From: Streptomyces solicavernae
GTDB lineage: Bacteria; Actinomycetota; Actinomycetes; Streptomycetales; Streptomycetaceae
Assembly: GCF_029968095.1 (NCBI RefSeq)
Contig: NZ_JASCIR010000009.1
Span: forward strand, 62,001-126,000
Length of the DNA: 64,000 nucleotides
Direction: 5' to 3'
The position numbers were made by a program, and so were the translations under genes. Positions 63,164-64,000 of the stretch are shown piece by piece. The notes under the pieces were generated by a model. That model saw nothing but the letters and a program-made list of their open reading frames with translations. It searched no databases and was not told where the DNA came from. Position 1 is the first letter of the stretch, and each line of letters begins with the position of its first letter.

Positions 63164-63209
63164 ACGGCGGCGCCCCCGTCCGGAACTTTCCGGACGGGGG
63201 CGCCGCCGT
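63164..63209 (+). terminator. Terminator of the lpdA-sucB operon
   Basis: Perfect 21-bp stem (left arm 63164-63184, right arm 63189-63209) with an ACTT loop, 19 bases after the sucB stop; one of the strongest hairpins in the window. Confidence 0.93.
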
Positions 63210-63326
63210 GTGCGGGGCGTCGCCGCGGCAGCCGCGAGTGACGGATCCCGCACCCCGCGCACACCCCAAGGACGAGGTGAACGCCGTATCGTCGTCCCAT
63301 CGCACCTGCCTGAGGAGCCACCACCC

Positions 63327-63974
63327 ATGAGTTCGAGCCCCGGGGCGGCCATGTCCGCGCCCGTCGTCCACTCGCTGCGCGACCAGATCCGCGAGCACAT
63401 CGTGGAGGGGATCGTCAGCGGCCGCTGGAAGCCGGGCGAGCGCATCGTGGAACGCCGTATCGCGGTCGAGCTGGAGGTCAGCCAGACTCCGGTCCGGGAG
63501 GCCCTGCGCGAGCTGGAGTCGCTCCGCCTGATCGAGTCGGCCCCGAACAAGGGCGTACGCGTACGGAATCTGACCGCGGCCGACCTGGAGGAGAGCTACC
63601 CGGTACGGGCCGGCCTGGAGCAGATCGCCGCCGAGCTGGCCGCCGACCGCCTGGCCGAGGACTGCTCGGCCCTGGAGGCACACGTGGCGCCGCTCTACGA
63701 GGCCGACCGGAACGCCGACGGCACGGCGCAGGTGCGGCACACCGTCGGCTTCCACCGCGAACTGGTGCGCGCCGCGGGAAACTCCGTGCTCCTGCACACC
63801 TGGGAGGGCCTGGGCATCGAGGTGTTCACGGCCCTGTCGATCCGCTGGCTGGGCACGCAGCAGCAGTCGTACGCGGAGGAGCACGAGGAGCTGGTGGCGG
63901 CGTTCCGGCGGCGTGATCCGCAGATCGGGGCGTTGGTGAAGGAACACGTTCTTGGTTGTGCGCCGCGGGCATAA
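63327..63974 (+). CDS. GntR-family transcriptional regulator, FCD (FadR-like) type
   Basis: This 215-residue regulator has an N-terminal winged helix (LRDQIREHIVEGIVSGRW, PGERIVERRIAVELEVSQTPVREAL) and a C-terminal all-helical FCD ligand domain (about residues 85-210, with HRELVRAAGNSVLLHTWE). FCD proteins bind organic acids or acyl-CoAs. Position next to sucB suggests control of pyruvate or oxoglutarate metabolism; that is inference. ATG 63327 has GAGGAG about nine bases upstream. Confidence 0.92.
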   Translation: MSSSPGAAMSAPVVHSLRDQIREHIVEGIVSGRWKPGERIVERRIAVELEVSQTPVREALRELESLRLIESAPNKGVRVRNLTAADLEESYPVRAGLEQIAAELAADRLAEDCSALEAHVAPLYEADRNADGTAQVRHTVGFHRELVRAAGNSVLLHTWEGLGIEVFTALSIRWLGTQQQSYAEEHEELVAAFRRRDPQIGALVKEHVLGCAPRA

Positions 63975-64000
63975 ATCAGCCCGTCGTCTGGGGGGCACCT

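Overview
The window is a high-GC, gene-dense stretch of a Streptomyces (or very close actinomycete) chromosome. Supporting points are the strong GC bias at third codon positions, many GTG starts, many transcripts that look leaderless (a TANNNT-like -10 about 6-7 nt before the start codon), a geosmin synthase, the actinobacterial qcrCAB/ctaCDEF respiratory genes with the extra ctaF subunit, and a SAM-IV riboswitch. From memory the gene order follows the S. coelicolor segment from glkA (about SCO2126) to the sucB/GntR region (about SCO2182); this was not checked against a database. No insertion sequence, prophage, CRISPR array, rRNA or tRNA was recognised.

Layout. 1-4 kb: the tail of an esterase, an acidic membrane protein, a decayed gene, and a two-domain geosmin synthase with a repeat-rich linker. 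4-9 kb, minus strand: an endonuclease/exonuclease/phosphatase family protein, glucokinase glkA, a DUF5304-like protein, an ArsA/GET3-like ATPase, an SRPBCC protein and a metallophosphoesterase. 9-18 kb: a long-chain acyl-CoA ligase (+), then on minus a PimB-like glycosyltransferase, a metalloprotease-like lipoprotein, two coiled-coil NlpC/P60 wall hydrolases, a NYN-domain protein and a zinc-ribbon protein. 18.5-25 kb, plus: rhomboid protease, Lrp/AsnC-type RAM protein, a secreted protein with an OmpR-type two-component system, a DASS (SLC13) transporter and glycerate kinase. The last two units share a TTCA-N8-TCAT promoter motif, which suggests one regulon.

25-40 kb: a class V aminotransferase behind a SAM-IV riboswitch, trpD, the bc1 and aa3 oxidase genes (ctaE-qcrCAB and ctaCDF, mostly with 4-bp start/stop overlaps), a lone receiver protein, an L,D-transpeptidase lipoprotein, a cysteine desulfurase-TusA fusion, and a PfkB-family sugar/nucleoside kinase. 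40-45 kb: two hypothetical proteins, erpA, nadA with a two-site operator, and a PIN-type toxin-antitoxin pair with a perfect palindromic operator. The desulfurase, ErpA and the [4Fe-4S] enzyme NadA sit close together, consistent with sulfur/Fe-S supply.

45-54 kb: an RND (HAE1) efflux permease, a NarL-type two-component system, PspAA and PspA envelope-stress proteins, a DUF3043 protein, a methyltransferase that appears to start at CTG, an RDD protein and a small acidic protein. 54-58 kb: cobinamide/cobalamin late steps (cobU fused to a metallo-beta-lactamase-like domain, cobT, and cobS on the opposite strand), all apparently leaderless. 58-64 kb: leucyl aminopeptidase pepA, dihydrolipoamide dehydrogenase, the E2 succinyltransferase sucB and a GntR/FCD regulator.

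The main oddity is the number of short tandem repeats (10-36 bp units) in and beside genes: the geosmin synthase linker, the NYN N-terminus, the junctions of both HK/RR and PspA/PspAA, the toxin 3' end, and upstream of the cysteine desulfurase. Other points of interest are dispersed palindromic repeats, one of them inserted in frame in an aminotransferase, and several symmetrical operator-like sites next to promoters.
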